Source: an uncultured Oscillospiraceae bacterium (GTDB lineage Bacteria > Bacillota > Clostridia > Oscillospirales > Oscillospiraceae). Taken from it: a stretch of 23,054 nt of DNA. The stretch is taken from the NCBI GenBank assembly GCA_910587285.1, contig CAJULM010000044.1:1-23054 (forward strand). Reading direction: 5' to 3'. The translations under genes and the position numbers were made by a program. The notes below the pieces were generated by a model that did no database searches, had not been told where the DNA came from, and saw nothing but the letters and a program-made list of their open reading frames with translations. Positions 1 to 7,447 of this stretch are shown here, piece by piece (position 1 is the first letter of the stretch; each line of letters starts with the position of its first letter).

Positions 1-17
1 GTACACTCCGTAAGTGT

Positions 18-57
18 AAGGCGACTGTCAAAAGGTGTACTTTTTGACAGCCGCCTT
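18..57 (+). terminator. Terminator-like hairpin of an upstream, off-window transcript
   Basis: Positions 18-33 pair with 42-57 (AAGGCG, one mismatch, then CTGTCAAAA) around an 8-base loop. The tail after it (TTTCCTCTGCTTT) is only moderately T-rich. It lies just before the promoter of the tryptophan transporter operon and so probably closes the transcript entering from the left edge. Confidence 0.6.
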
Positions 58-98
58 TCCTCTGCTTTAACGCGGTAAAAGGTTTTTTGCCAAAAGGG

Positions 99-127
99 TT
101 GACAACCGCCCTCCCGCCGCGTATAAT
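99..127 (+). promoter_or_regulatory. Consensus sigma-A promoter of the trp transporter operon
   Basis: TTGACA at 99-104 and TATAAT at 122-127, separated by exactly 17 bases; both hexamers are perfect. Transcription would begin near 133-135, immediately before the T-box leader. A perfect promoter fits a gene whose control is exerted by attenuation in the leader rather than at initiation. Confidence 0.9.
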
Positions 128-133
128 AGACCG

Positions 134-426
134 TAACAATCCAATATTGAAACCTGTGACGGAGAGAAGTACCCGGCGCGGCGGACCTTTAGAGAGCCCC
201 TGGCGGTGGAAATGGGGCGGCGAGCGGCCGGCGAATGGACTTCGGAGGGCGGACCGAACGGCGCGCACGCGCCAAGTAGGGACCGACGGGTCTCCCACCC
301 GTTATCCATCGGGGCGCGCATGATGGTGCGCGTAAGCGAGCGGGCGTTTGATACGTCAATTTGGGTGGTATCGCAGAAGCAATGGCTTTTGTCCCATGTG
401 TGGGGACGAAAGCCGTTTTGTTTTAT
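134..426 (+). promoter_or_regulatory. T-box leader, probable tryptophan specifier (UGG)
   Basis: The leader shows the conserved T-box parts in order: AGTA (S-turn, about 168-171), AGAGAG (about 191-196), the GGTGGAA apical motif (about 205-211), a specifier-loop sequence GAATGGA with TGG at 236-238, and the T-box sequence TGGGTGGTATCGC at 362-374. An intrinsic terminator follows at 384-425. In this family uncharged tRNA pairs through its anticodon with the specifier and through its CCA end with the T-box, which favours the antiterminator. TGG predicts tRNA-Trp, matching the TrpXYZ-like genes downstream. The assignment of TGG is by position next to the conserved GAA and by agreement with the downstream genes; it was not folded by program. 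Confidence 0.87.
384..425 (+). terminator. T-box attenuator terminator
   Basis: GGCTTTTGTCCC (384-395) pairs with GGGACGAAAGCC (403-414), followed by GTTTTGTTTTA. It lies 10 bases after the T-box sequence, as expected for the mutually exclusive terminator/antiterminator pair. Confidence 0.85.
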
Positions 427-492
427 CCTCCCCGGGCCTTGGCACTCCCGGTACATCTGCCACCCAAAATACCATATTTGGAGGAAAATCTC

Positions 493-1545
493 ATGAAAAA
501 GCACAGCATTTTGAAGAAGCTCACCGCTCTGGCCGCCGCGGCGGCCCTGGCCCTGTCCCTGTGCGCCTGCGCCAAAAGCGGAGGCGACCACGACACGCTC
601 CCGTCCCCAAGCGGGGCGGACGGGGCCGAGGACGGCAAAACCTACAAGGTGGCCATCATCAAGCAGATGGACCACGCCTCCCTGGACGAGATCGCCAACG
701 CCGTGGCCGCCGAGCTGGAGCAGCTGGCCGCGGACAACGGGGTGAAGATTGAGTACGAGATCACCTCCGGCCAGGGGGGCGATCAGACCATTTTGAAGCA
801 GCTGGCGGACCAGGCGGTGGCGGACAAGGTGGACGCGATTATCCCCATCGCCACCACGGCAGCCCAGATTTCCGTCCTCAGCGCGGAGGACAGCAAGACG
901 CCGGTGGTGTTCGCCGCCGTCTCCTACCCTGACGACGAGAGCGTGGCCCTCACCGGCATCGACTACGTGACGGGCACCAGCGACGCGCTGAACGCGCCGT
1001 TCATCATCGAGATGATGCTGGCCCAGAACCCGGACTTGGCCAAGGTGGGGCTGCTCTACTCCCTGTCCGAGCCCAACTCCGCCACCCCCATCGCCCAGGC
1101 CAAGGCCGCGCTGGACGCCAAGGGCATCCCCTACGTGGAGGCCACCGCCAACACCAACGACGAGGTGATCGCCGCGGCCAGCTCTCTGATTGCCGCCGGG
1201 GTGGACGCGGTGTTCACCCCCACGGACAACGTGATTCAGTCCGCCGAGCTGGCCATTTACGAGGACTTCATCGCCGCGGGCATCCCCCACTACGGCGGGG
1301 CGGACTCCTTCGCCCGCAACGGGGCGTTTGTGGGCTGCGGCGTGAACTACACCCAGCTGGGGACCCACACGGCGGACCTGGCCTATCAGGCCATCACCCA
1401 GGGCATGGGCGACATGGAGGACTACTATCTCATGCAGGGGGGCCTCATCGCCGTGAACACGGAGACGGCGGCGGCCCTGGGCGCGGACTATTCTGTATTT
1501 AATGGTATGGGCACGGTGACGGAGGTCGTCACCACCGAGGACTGA
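493..1545 (+). CDS. trpX: Tryptophan ABC transporter substrate-binding lipoprotein (TrpX-like)
   Basis: This 350-residue protein would capture the substrate outside the membrane and pass it to the permease encoded next. It starts with a lipoprotein signal: basic MKKHSILKK, a hydrophobic alanine/leucine stretch and the lipobox LCAC with Cys26 as the acylated residue. A low-complexity linker (about 27-45) leads to the mature domain, which begins near YKVAIIKQMDHASLDE and follows the ABC_sub_bind (PF04392) pattern. The ATG at 493 was chosen because GGAGGAAA lies about 7 bases upstream and the signal peptide begins there; a longer in-frame opening runs through the T-box leader and is not credible. 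Substrate: the family is predicted to carry tryptophan or other amino acids, and the Trp-type T-box upstream makes tryptophan the best inference. It heads a three-gene operon. Confidence 0.88.
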   Translation: MKKHSILKKLTALAAAAALALSLCACAKSGGDHDTLPSPSGADGAEDGKTYKVAIIKQMDHASLDEIANAVAAELEQLAADNGVKIEYEITSGQGGDQTILKQLADQAVADKVDAIIPIATTAAQISVLSAEDSKTPVVFAAVSYPDDESVALTGIDYVTGTSDALNAPFIIEMMLAQNPDLAKVGLLYSLSEPNSATPIAQAKAALDAKGIPYVEATANTNDEVIAAASSLIAAGVDAVFTPTDNVIQSAELAIYEDFIAAGIPHYGGADSFARNGAFVGCGVNYTQLGTHTADLAYQAITQGMGDMEDYYLMQGGLIAVNTETAAALGADYSVFNGMGTVTEVVTTED

Positions 1546-1566
1546 GGATTAGGGAGGCGGGTTCCC

Positions 1567-2475
1567 ATGCTTTTAATCACACAGACCGCTCTGGAGCTGG
1601 GCTTTCAGTACGCCCTGGTGGCCATGGCCCTGTTTTTGAGCTACCGCATTTTGGACGTGGCCGACCTGACCACCGACGGCTGCTTCGTGCTGGGGGCGGC
1701 GGTGTCGGTGACGCTGACGGCGGCGGGCCACCCCATCCTGGCCATACCGGCGGCCATGCTGGCCGGGGCGTGCGCCGGGTTCGTCACCGCCTTTTTGCAG
1801 ACCCGGATGGGCGTGCCCTCCATCCTGGCGGGCATCGTCACCAACACGGGGCTGTACACCGTCAACCTGATGGTGATGGGCTGGAAGTCCAACGCCAGCC
1901 TGCTCCGGGCGGAGACGGTGTTCACCCTGCTGCGCAGCACGGGGCTGGGCGGCAGCTGGTATGAGCTGCTGCTGTCCGCCGCCCTCACCCTGCTGGCGGG
2001 GGGGCTGCTGTACCTGTTTTTGGGCACCCGGCTGGGGCTGTCCATCCGGGCCACGGGGGACAACCGGGACATGGTGCGCTCCTCGTCGGTGAACCCGGCG
2101 TTCACCGTCACCGTGGGGCTGTGCGCCGCCAACGCCCTCACCGGCCTGTCCGGCGCGGTGGTGGGCCAGGCCCAGAAGTCCGCCGACATCAACATGGGTA
2201 CGGGCATCGTGGTGATCGGCCTGGCCTGCCTGGTGATGGGGGAGACGGTACTGGGCCGTGGCGGCATGGGCCGGGGCATTCTGTCCGTGGCGGCGGGCTC
2301 CGTCATCTACCGCTTCATTTACGCCATCGTGCTCTACACCAAAATCGTCCCCATCGACTGCCTGAAGCTGTTTGTGGCCGCCATCGTGGCCCTGGCCATC
2401 GCCGCCCCCACCCTGAAAAGCGGCGCGGCCCTCCAGCGGCGCAGGCTGGCCGCCCGGCGAAAGGAGGCGCGCTGA
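1567..2475 (+). CDS. trpY: ABC transporter permease (TrpY-like)
   Basis: A 302-residue, strongly hydrophobic protein with roughly eight to ten membrane segments, of the BPD_transp_2 (LivH/LivM-type) permease superfamily. It would form the membrane channel of the importer. Visible family-like features are the opening around ALFLSYRILDVADLTTDG, the central loop LGLSIRATGDNRDMVRSSSV (coupling-helix region, which contacts the ATPase) and a basic C-terminal tail rich in Arg and Lys. The start is preceded by GGAGGCGGG. It lies 21 bases after trpX and its stop is one base before the start of the ATPase gene, so the three are cotranscribed and the last two translationally coupled. A single permease gene implies a homodimer. 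Substrate identity rests on the T-box and operon partners. Confidence 0.87.
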   Translation: MLLITQTALELGFQYALVAMALFLSYRILDVADLTTDGCFVLGAAVSVTLTAAGHPILAIPAAMLAGACAGFVTAFLQTRMGVPSILAGIVTNTGLYTVNLMVMGWKSNASLLRAETVFTLLRSTGLGGSWYELLLSAALTLLAGGLLYLFLGTRLGLSIRATGDNRDMVRSSSVNPAFTVTVGLCAANALTGLSGAVVGQAQKSADINMGTGIVVIGLACLVMGETVLGRGGMGRGILSVAAGSVIYRFIYAIVLYTKIVPIDCLKLFVAAIVALAIAAPTLKSGAALQRRRLAARRKEAR

Positions 2476-2476
2476 A

Positions 2477-3280
2477 ATGCTGCATCTGCAGGACATCTCT
2501 CTCACCTTCAACCCCGGCACCGTCAACGAGAAGACCGCCCTGTCCCACCTGTCCCTCCGCCTGGCCCCCGGCGACTTCGCCACGGTGATCGGCTCCAACG
2601 GGGCGGGCAAGTCCACCCTGCTGGGGGCGGTGGCGGGCAGCCTGCCGGTGGACAGCGGCTCCATCACCTTAGACGGGCAGAACGTCACCTTCCTGCCCAA
2701 CCACCGGCGCAGCGTGGTCATCGGCCGGCTGTTTCAGGACCCCCTCCGGGGCACCGCCCCCTCCCTCACCATTGAGGAAAACCTGGCCCTGGCCTATCTG
2801 CGCTCCCGAAAGGAAAAGACCAACCCCTTCAGCCGCATCAACAGGCGGGACAAGGAATTTTTCGCGGAAAAGCTGAAGCTGCTGGGCATGGGGCTGGAGG
2901 ACCGGATGCGCCAGCCGGTGGGCCTGCTCTCCGGCGGCCAGCGCCAGGCCCTCACCCTGCTCATGGCCACCCTGGTCACTCCCAAGCTGCTGCTGCTGGA
3001 CGAGCACACCGCCGCCCTGGACCCGGCGGCGGCGGAAAAGGTGCTGGAGCTCACCCGGTCCATCGTGGCCCAGCACCGCATCACCTGCCTGATGGTCACG
3101 CACAACATGAGGCAGGCCCTGGAGCTGGGAAACCGCACGCTGATGATGGCGGACGGGAACATTGTGCTGGACCTGTCCGGCCAGGAGCGGGCGGGCATGA
3201 CGGTGGACGGCCTGCTGCGCCGCTTCAAGGCGGGAACAGGCGAGGACCTGGACAACGACCGGATGCTGCTCTCCGATTGA
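2477..3280 (+). CDS. trpZ: ABC transporter ATP-binding protein (TrpZ-like)
   Basis: This 267-residue ATPase powers the importer. Walker A is GSNGAGKST (residues 39-47), the Q-loop is around LFQDP (85-89), the signature is LSGGQ (151-155), Walker B is LLLLDE (171-176) and the switch His is His209 in VTHN. The D-loop region reads DEHTAALDP instead of the usual DEPTAALDP; as I recall this is characteristic of the subfamily paired with PF04392 binding proteins and does not suggest inactivity. The ribosome-binding site AAGGAGG sits inside the end of the permease gene. A strong terminator begins at the base after the stop codon, so this is the last gene of the operon. Confidence 0.9.
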   Translation: MLHLQDISLTFNPGTVNEKTALSHLSLRLAPGDFATVIGSNGAGKSTLLGAVAGSLPVDSGSITLDGQNVTFLPNHRRSVVIGRLFQDPLRGTAPSLTIEENLALAYLRSRKEKTNPFSRINRRDKEFFAEKLKLLGMGLEDRMRQPVGLLSGGQRQALTLLMATLVTPKLLLLDEHTAALDPAAAEKVLELTRSIVAQHRITCLMVTHNMRQALELGNRTLMMADGNIVLDLSGQERAGMTVDGLLRRFKAGTGEDLDNDRMLLSD

Positions 3281-3317
3281 AAAGGCCGCCCGCGGGAACT
3301 CCCGCGGGCGGCCTTTT
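3281..3317 (+). terminator. Strong intrinsic terminator of the trpXYZ-like operon
   Basis: A perfect 16-base-pair stem, 3281-3296 with 3301-3316 (AAAGGCCGCCCGCGGG and its complement), closes a 4-base loop (AACT). The A-run on one side and TTTT on the other would allow it to work in both directions. Confidence 0.92.
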
Positions 3318-3437
3318 CGGTTCAAAACGAAACTTGGAGGAATTTGAGTTTGCAGTGGCTAACCACAGGATTAAGATAGCACAGGCTAACTCCGTTGTCA
3401 AGAAAAATTTTCAAAATGCCGGCTGCGCCGATTTTCC

Positions 3438-3466
3438 TTGACACCCTTTGGACCGCATGATAATAT
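3438..3466 (+). promoter_or_regulatory. Promoter of the cysE-cysS operon
   Basis: TTGACA at 3438-3443 and TAATAT at 3461-3466 with a 17-base spacer. Transcription should begin near 3472, at the head of the T-box leader. Between the trp terminator and this promoter (3318-3437) I see only AT-richer sequence with no gene. Confidence 0.85.
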
Positions 3467-3471
3467 AGTAG

Positions 3472-3873
3472 AGCAGTTGTAAATATCGCGATGAACGCGG
3501 GAAGTAGTCCGTTGTGGAACCGTCAGAGAGGGGCCGCCGCCGGCTGAAAGCGGCCCTCGGGAAAGCCTCGGGCGAAATGCAAGCGGGAGCGAGGGGGACG
3601 CAGCGAGCCCTCCGTCAGAAAGGACAGATTCAACCGGCAAGAACGATTTGCGAGAGATTTTGCGTCACAAAGAGGCGCGGGTTCGCAGCCATACTCAATG
3701 CATGGCAGGAAACCGCAACGAATTTGTGGCGGAAAAGGTCCGCAAAGCGCCGCAGACGCGTTGAATCGGTGCTTTCTCAAGGCCACGTCACGGCCAATGA
3801 GCGACAAACGAGAGTGGAACCGCGGATTTTCATTCGCCTCTCATGCCCTTCCGGGCGTGGGGGGTCTTTTTAT
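3472..3873 (+). promoter_or_regulatory. T-box leader, probable cysteine specifier (UGC)
   Basis: Conserved parts in order: GAAGTA (S-turn, about 3501-3506), AGAGAG (about 3523-3528), a GGCTGAAAG apical motif closed by GGGCCGC/GCGGCCC, a specifier-loop sequence GAAATGCA with TGC at 3578-3580, and the T-box AGTGGAACCGCGG at 3813-3825. The long stretch between (about 3590-3800) holds several GC-rich hairpins expected of the middle stems of a long leader. The downstream genes make cysteine and charge tRNA-Cys, so uncharged tRNA-Cys is the expected signal. The 3' T-box element is nearly canonical; the specifier call depends on manual alignment. Confidence 0.87.
3838..3873 (+). terminator. T-box attenuator terminator before cysE
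   Basis: CTCTCATGCCC (about 3838-3848) pairs with GGGCGTGGGGG (3853-3863) around TTCC, followed by a T-run at 3867-3873. It lies 12 bases after the T-box sequence and about 25 bases before the cysE start. Confidence 0.82.
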
Positions 3874-3896
3874 TTGGACAAGGAGGCACTTTTCTT

Positions 3897-4544
3897 ATGA
3901 CCCGATTGGGTGAAACCCTGCGGGCCTATCAGGCCCGGGACCCGGCGGCCAGAAGCCGTCTGGAGATTTTCCTGCTCTACCCCGGCGTGCACGCCGTCAT
4001 TTACCACAGAATCGCCCACTTTTTATACCGCCGCCGGCTGAAGTTTCTGGCCCGGTGCGTGTCCCAGTGGAGCCGGTGCTGGACGGGGATTGAGATCCAC
4101 CCCGGCGCCCAGATCGGCCGCCGGCTGGTCATCGACCACGGCATGGGCATCGTGATTGGCGAGACCGCCCAGGTGGGGGACGACTGCCTGATCTACCACG
4201 GCGTCACCCTGGGCGGCACCGGCAAGGACCAGGGCAAGCGCCACCCCACCATCGGCAACAACGTGCTCATCTCCACCGGGGCCAAGGTGCTGGGCCCCTT
4301 CCGGGTGGGGGACAACGCCCGCATCGCCGCCAACGCGGTGGTGCTCAGCGAGGTGCCCGCCGACGCCACCGCCGTGGGCATCCCGGCCCAGATTGTGAAA
4401 ATCGCCGGGCGGTCCACCCACTACGCCGACGAGGTGGACCAGACCAGCGTCAAAAGCCCCACCCTGGAAAAGCTGGCCGCCCTGGACCACCGGGTGGAGG
4501 CCCTGGAAAAGCTGCTGGACCAACTATACACGGAGAAAACCTGA
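3897..4544 (+). CDS. cysE: Serine O-acetyltransferase
   Basis: The enzyme acetylates L-serine with acetyl-CoA to give O-acetylserine, the acceptor for sulfide in cysteine synthesis, in the cytoplasm. The 215-residue protein has a short helical N-terminal domain (about 1-60) and a left-handed beta-helix built of hexapeptide repeats (about 65-175). His81 in IDHGMGIVIGE matches the catalytic His of CysE, and GVTLGGTG (102-109) with KRHPTIG forms the acetyl-CoA loop. Glu66 sits where the E. coli enzyme has Asp143; the IEIHPGA form is usual for short Firmicute enzymes. ATG 3897 is chosen over an upstream in-frame ATG because AAGGAGG lies 10 bases before it and the upstream one falls inside the terminator hairpin. 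cysS follows after 18 bases. Regulation is by the Cys T-box. Confidence 0.95.
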   Translation: MTRLGETLRAYQARDPAARSRLEIFLLYPGVHAVIYHRIAHFLYRRRLKFLARCVSQWSRCWTGIEIHPGAQIGRRLVIDHGMGIVIGETAQVGDDCLIYHGVTLGGTGKDQGKRHPTIGNNVLISTGAKVLGPFRVGDNARIAANAVVLSEVPADATAVGIPAQIVKIAGRSTHYADEVDQTSVKSPTLEKLAALDHRVEALEKLLDQLYTEKT

Positions 4545-4562
4545 AACGGAGGATAAAACACC

Positions 4563-6014
4563 ATGTATCTCTACAATTCCGCCACCCACAAGAAGGAGCC
4601 CTTCGTCACCCACACCCCAGGCCGGGTGGAGATGTACACCTGCGGCCCCACCGTCTACCACTTCGCCCACATCGGCAACCTGCGCTCCTACATCATGGAG
4701 GACGTGCTGGAGAAGTTCCTGCGGTACGAGGGCTATGAGGTGAACCGGGTGATGAACATCACCGACGTGGGCCACCTGGCCAGCGACGCGGACACCGGCG
4801 AGGACAAGATGCTCAAAGGCGCCAAGCGGGAGAACAAGACGGTGATGGACATCGCCAAATTCTACACCGACGCCTTTTTCGACGACTGCGCCAAGCTGAA
4901 CATCAAGACCCCTGAGGTGGTCCAGCCTGCCACGGGGCTCATCGACGAGTTCATCCAGGTGGTGTCCGGGCTTATCGACAAGGGCTACGCCTACGAGGCC
5001 GGGGGCAACGTCTACTTCGACACCTCCAAGCTGGAGCGCTACTACGTGTTCAACGACCACGACGAGGAGGATTTGGCCGTGGGCGTCCGGGAGGGCGTGG
5101 AGGAGGACGTGAACAAGCGCAGCAAGAACGACTTCGTCCTCTGGTTCACCAAGTCCAAATTCGAGGACCAGGCCCTGAAGTGGGACTCCCCCTGGGGGGT
5201 GGGCTACCCCGGCTGGCACATCGAGTGCTCCTGCATCTCCATGAAGTTCAACGGGGAGTGGCTGGATCTGCATTGCGGCGGGGTGGACAACGCCTTCCCC
5301 CACCACACCAACGAAATCGCCCAGTCGGAGGCGTACCTGGGCCATCCCTGGTGCAAGCAGTGGTTCCACGTCCACCACCTGAACACCAACAGCGGCAAGA
5401 TGTCCAAGTCCAAGGGGGAGTTCCTCACCGTCTCCCTGCTGGTGGAAAAGGGCTACGACCCCCTGGCCTACCGCTTTTTCTGCCTGCAAAGCCACTACCG
5501 CAAGGGGCTGGTGTTCTCCTGGGAGAACCTGGACAACGCGGCGGGGGCCTACGGCAAGCTCATCCGCCGCATCGCCGCCCTCACCGGGACGGACGGCCCG
5601 GTGGACGAGGAGGCGGCAAAGCAGCTCAAGGAGAAGTTCCTCACCCAAGTGGGCAATGACCTGAACACCTCCATGGGAGTCACCTGCCTGTACGACGTGC
5701 TCAAGGCCCCGGTGAACGACGTAACCAAGCGGGCGGTGCTGGCCAGCTTCGACCAGGTGCTGTCCCTGTCCCTGCTGGAGCGGGCGGCGGCGCTGCGGGA
5801 GCGCGAGGCCGCCCAGGCCAAGACGGCAGCGGCCCCCGGCGGCTTCACCATCCAGGGGGAGGGCGACCCGGCCATCGACGCCCTGGTCCTCCAGCGGATG
5901 GAGGCCAAAAAGGCCAAGAACTTCGCCGAGGCCGACCGCATCCGGGACGAGCTGAAGGCCCAGGGCATCGAGATCACCGACGTGCCCGGCGGCGCGGCGT
6001 GGCGGCGGGTATAA
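4563..6014 (+). CDS. cysS: Cysteinyl-tRNA synthetase
   Basis: This cytoplasmic class I synthetase joins L-cysteine to tRNA-Cys. It is 483 residues, full length for the family. The HIGH motif is HIGN (36-39) and the KMSKS loop is KMSKS (279-283). The zinc ligands that select cysteine are all present with the right spacing: Cys27, Cys222, His247 and Glu251. The region PGWHIECSC and the helix FPHHTNEIAQSEA are diagnostic. The C-terminal DALR/anticodon-binding part ends with the NFAEADRIRDELKAQGI pattern. It is the second gene after the Cys T-box, so amino acid supply and charging are controlled together, an arrangement well known in Firmicutes. No truncation or frameshift is seen. Confidence 0.98.
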   Translation: MYLYNSATHKKEPFVTHTPGRVEMYTCGPTVYHFAHIGNLRSYIMEDVLEKFLRYEGYEVNRVMNITDVGHLASDADTGEDKMLKGAKRENKTVMDIAKFYTDAFFDDCAKLNIKTPEVVQPATGLIDEFIQVVSGLIDKGYAYEAGGNVYFDTSKLERYYVFNDHDEEDLAVGVREGVEEDVNKRSKNDFVLWFTKSKFEDQALKWDSPWGVGYPGWHIECSCISMKFNGEWLDLHCGGVDNAFPHHTNEIAQSEAYLGHPWCKQWFHVHHLNTNSGKMSKSKGEFLTVSLLVEKGYDPLAYRFFCLQSHYRKGLVFSWENLDNAAGAYGKLIRRIAALTGTDGPVDEEAAKQLKEKFLTQVGNDLNTSMGVTCLYDVLKAPVNDVTKRAVLASFDQVLSLSLLERAAALREREAAQAKTAAAPGGFTIQGEGDPAIDALVLQRMEAKKAKNFAEADRIRDELKAQGIEITDVPGGAAWRRV

Positions 6015-6038
6015 TACCAAACCGACAGATGAAAGGCA

Positions 6039-6070
6039 GGCGGCGCGCCACCCATGGGTGGCGCGCCGCC
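6039..6070. terminator. Perfect 32-base palindrome between convergent genes
   Basis: The sequence GGCGGCGCGCCACCC followed by ATGGGT and the mirror half reads the same on both strands from 6039 to 6070. It sits between the ends of cysS (plus) and the peptidase gene (minus). The flanks are only modestly T-rich (CTTCTGCGTT on plus, TGCCTTTC on minus), so it is a probable bidirectional terminator of moderate strength. Confidence 0.7.
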
Positions 6071-6095
6071 CTTCTGCGTTGGCCGGCCGTGCCGG

Positions 6096-7103
6096 TCAGC
6101 GCCGCTGAAAGCTGATGTACCCGTAGTGGGGCTGGGCGTAGTCGGCCAGGCCGAAGGCGTAGCCCGCGGACGTCATGCTCCTCACCTGGTCCGCCATGGT
6201 CCCCGAGCCGCTCCGGGCCGGGTCCACGATGAGGTAGTCCCCCCGGCTGTCCCGGCCCACTATCACCACCCAGTGGTGGGGGCTGGCGGCGGAGTTCACC
6301 GCCGCCACGATGGGCAGGCCGCCGGACAGCGCCGCGTCCACCGCGCCCTTCAGCTCGCTCAGGCTGCCCACGTAGCCGTCCGTCTTGTACGTGACCTGAT
6401 AGGTGTTCCCGTCGGAGCCGGCGTACCGCTCCCCATCCATGTTCCGGCAGAGCACGCCGGTGTAGATCATGTCCCTGGTGGCGTACCGGCCCGCCCCCAT
6501 CAGCAGGTTCACCGCCATGGCTGCCGAGGTGGCCTTGCAGGTGTTTTTGTCCTGCCGGAAGAAGGAGACCCGGCCCAGGTTGGCGGCGGTCAGCCCGCCG
6601 GACGGGGCGGGGGCGGCGGGGCCGGAGGGGCCCGGCTTGACCAGCGCCCCCCGGCGCAGCAGCTCCAGCAGGGCCGTGTTCTGCGCGGCGGTCCCGCGGT
6701 AGGCGGTAACGCCGTTGGCGGCGGCGATCTCAGCCCGGTAAGAGAAGCCGGATTCCGCCCCCACGGCGCTCAGCGCCGCCGCGATGGACGGCGAGCCGCC
6801 GGTATAGGCGGGAAAGTATGAGCGGTCCGGCGCGTCGGGGTCGATCAGCGCGCCCGCTCTCAGCAGCTCCAGCATCCGGCTGTTCTGCCCGGCGGTCCCG
6901 CGGTAGCCGCTGATGCCGTTGGCGGCGGCAATCCGGGCCCGGTTGGCGTAGGACGGGTCCGCCCCTAACGTCTCCAGAGCGACGGCGATGGACCCGCTGC
7001 CGCCGGCGTACCGGGGGAAATAGGCGGCCGCCCCGGCGGAGGCGGTCAGCGCGGTCAGCGTCAGGCAGAGCGCCGCGGCAAGCGCGGCAAATCGTTTCAG
7101 CAT
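6096..7103 (-). CDS. Secreted C39-like cysteine peptidase with two YFP-type repeats
   Basis: A 335-residue exported protein. Residues 1-26 form a signal peptide (MLKRFAALAAALCLTLTALT, then ASAGAAA) without a lipobox. Two tandem repeats follow at about 28-87 and 96-155, sharing YFPxYxGGSxSIAxAL, AAANG, YRGTA and LELLRxGAL; similar modules occur, as far as I recall, in cell-wall hydrolases of Clostridia, where they may bind the envelope. A Pro/Gly/Ser linker (156-172) leads to a papain-fold Peptidase_C39_2-like domain with Gln184 (oxyanion), Cys189 in KNTCKATS, His277 in HHWVV and Asp294 in VDPA. It may cleave peptides or cell-wall cross-bridges at the surface. AAGGAAGG lies about 10 bases before the ATG. 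It stands alone on the minus strand, divergent from the LysR gene. Substrate unknown. Confidence 0.8.
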   Translation of the reverse strand: MLKRFAALAAALCLTLTALTASAGAAAYFPRYAGGSGSIAVALETLGADPSYANRARIAAANGISGYRGTAGQNSRMLELLRAGALIDPDAPDRSYFPAYTGGSPSIAAALSAVGAESGFSYRAEIAAANGVTAYRGTAAQNTALLELLRRGALVKPGPSGPAAPAPSGGLTAANLGRVSFFRQDKNTCKATSAAMAVNLLMGAGRYATRDMIYTGVLCRNMDGERYAGSDGNTYQVTYKTDGYVGSLSELKGAVDAALSGGLPIVAAVNSAASPHHWVVIVGRDSRGDYLIVDPARSGSGTMADQVRSMTSAGYAFGLADYAQPHYGYISFQRR

Positions 7104-7139
7104 GGTTCAAGACCTTCCTTTCTATGCGCTGGGCAAATT

Positions 7140-7179
7140 CGGGGCGGCGGCGCTGCGCGCCGCAGGGCCTTCCGCCCCG
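7140..7179 (-). promoter_or_regulatory. GC-rich hairpin in the leader of the peptidase gene
   Basis: CGGGGCGG (7140-7147) pairs with CCGCCCCG (7172-7179), and inside it CGGCGC (7148-7153) pairs with GCGCCG (7157-7162); 7163-7171 form a bulge. It lies 37 bases before the peptidase start on the transcribed strand. It could stabilise or attenuate the mRNA. No T-run follows it, so it is not a standard terminator. I see no convincing minus-strand promoter in 7180-7360. Confidence 0.45.
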
Positions 7180-7363
7180 TATTCTTTTATTTCGTCCAAA
7201 ATATTGCCCTCTTTACCGTTTTTGCAAAACTTTTAGTATGTAAATTCTGGCGTATTCGCCGGCGCTTTCCAGGGCTGGAAGGCCCTGGCCGGGCATAAAC
7301 CGCCCCCGGGGCGATCCCGGCGGGGCGGGCGGGATTTGGGCCCGGGCCGGCCAAAACATCTGG

Positions 7364-7392
7364 TTGCATTCTATTTTCCCCTATGATATCAT
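7364..7392 (+). promoter_or_regulatory. Candidate promoter of the LysR gene, with dyad over the -10
   Basis: TTGCAT (7364-7369) and TATCAT (7387-7392) with a 17-base spacer lie 55 bases before the LysR start. The -10 overlaps a perfect 10-base palindrome, ATGATATCAT (7383-7392), which would suit autorepression. The rest of the 7104-7447 gap is GC-rich (7255-7360) with several short inverted repeats and no gene that I can support. Confidence 0.6.
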
Positions 7393-7447
7393 CAGATCGC
7401 AGCCCTCAGGCCGCGCGGATTTCCTTGGAGAAAGGGGGAATTGACCC

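Noticed and set aside
67..1368. Long minus-strand open frame (433 codons) opposite trpX and the T-box leader
   Set aside because: It runs antisense to the T-box and a well-supported lipoprotein gene, its composition is Gly/His/Val/Arg-rich as GC-rich shadows are, and it shows no family motif.
3354..3440. Short plus-strand frame starting with GTG before the cysE promoter
   Set aside because: The GGAGG is too far from the GTG and the frame ends in the -35 element; no similarity recognised.
7187..7369. 60-codon minus-strand frame between the peptidase and LysR genes
   Set aside because: Pro/Arg/Gly-rich, low-complexity composition, no ribosome-binding site, and it overlaps the likely LysR promoter.
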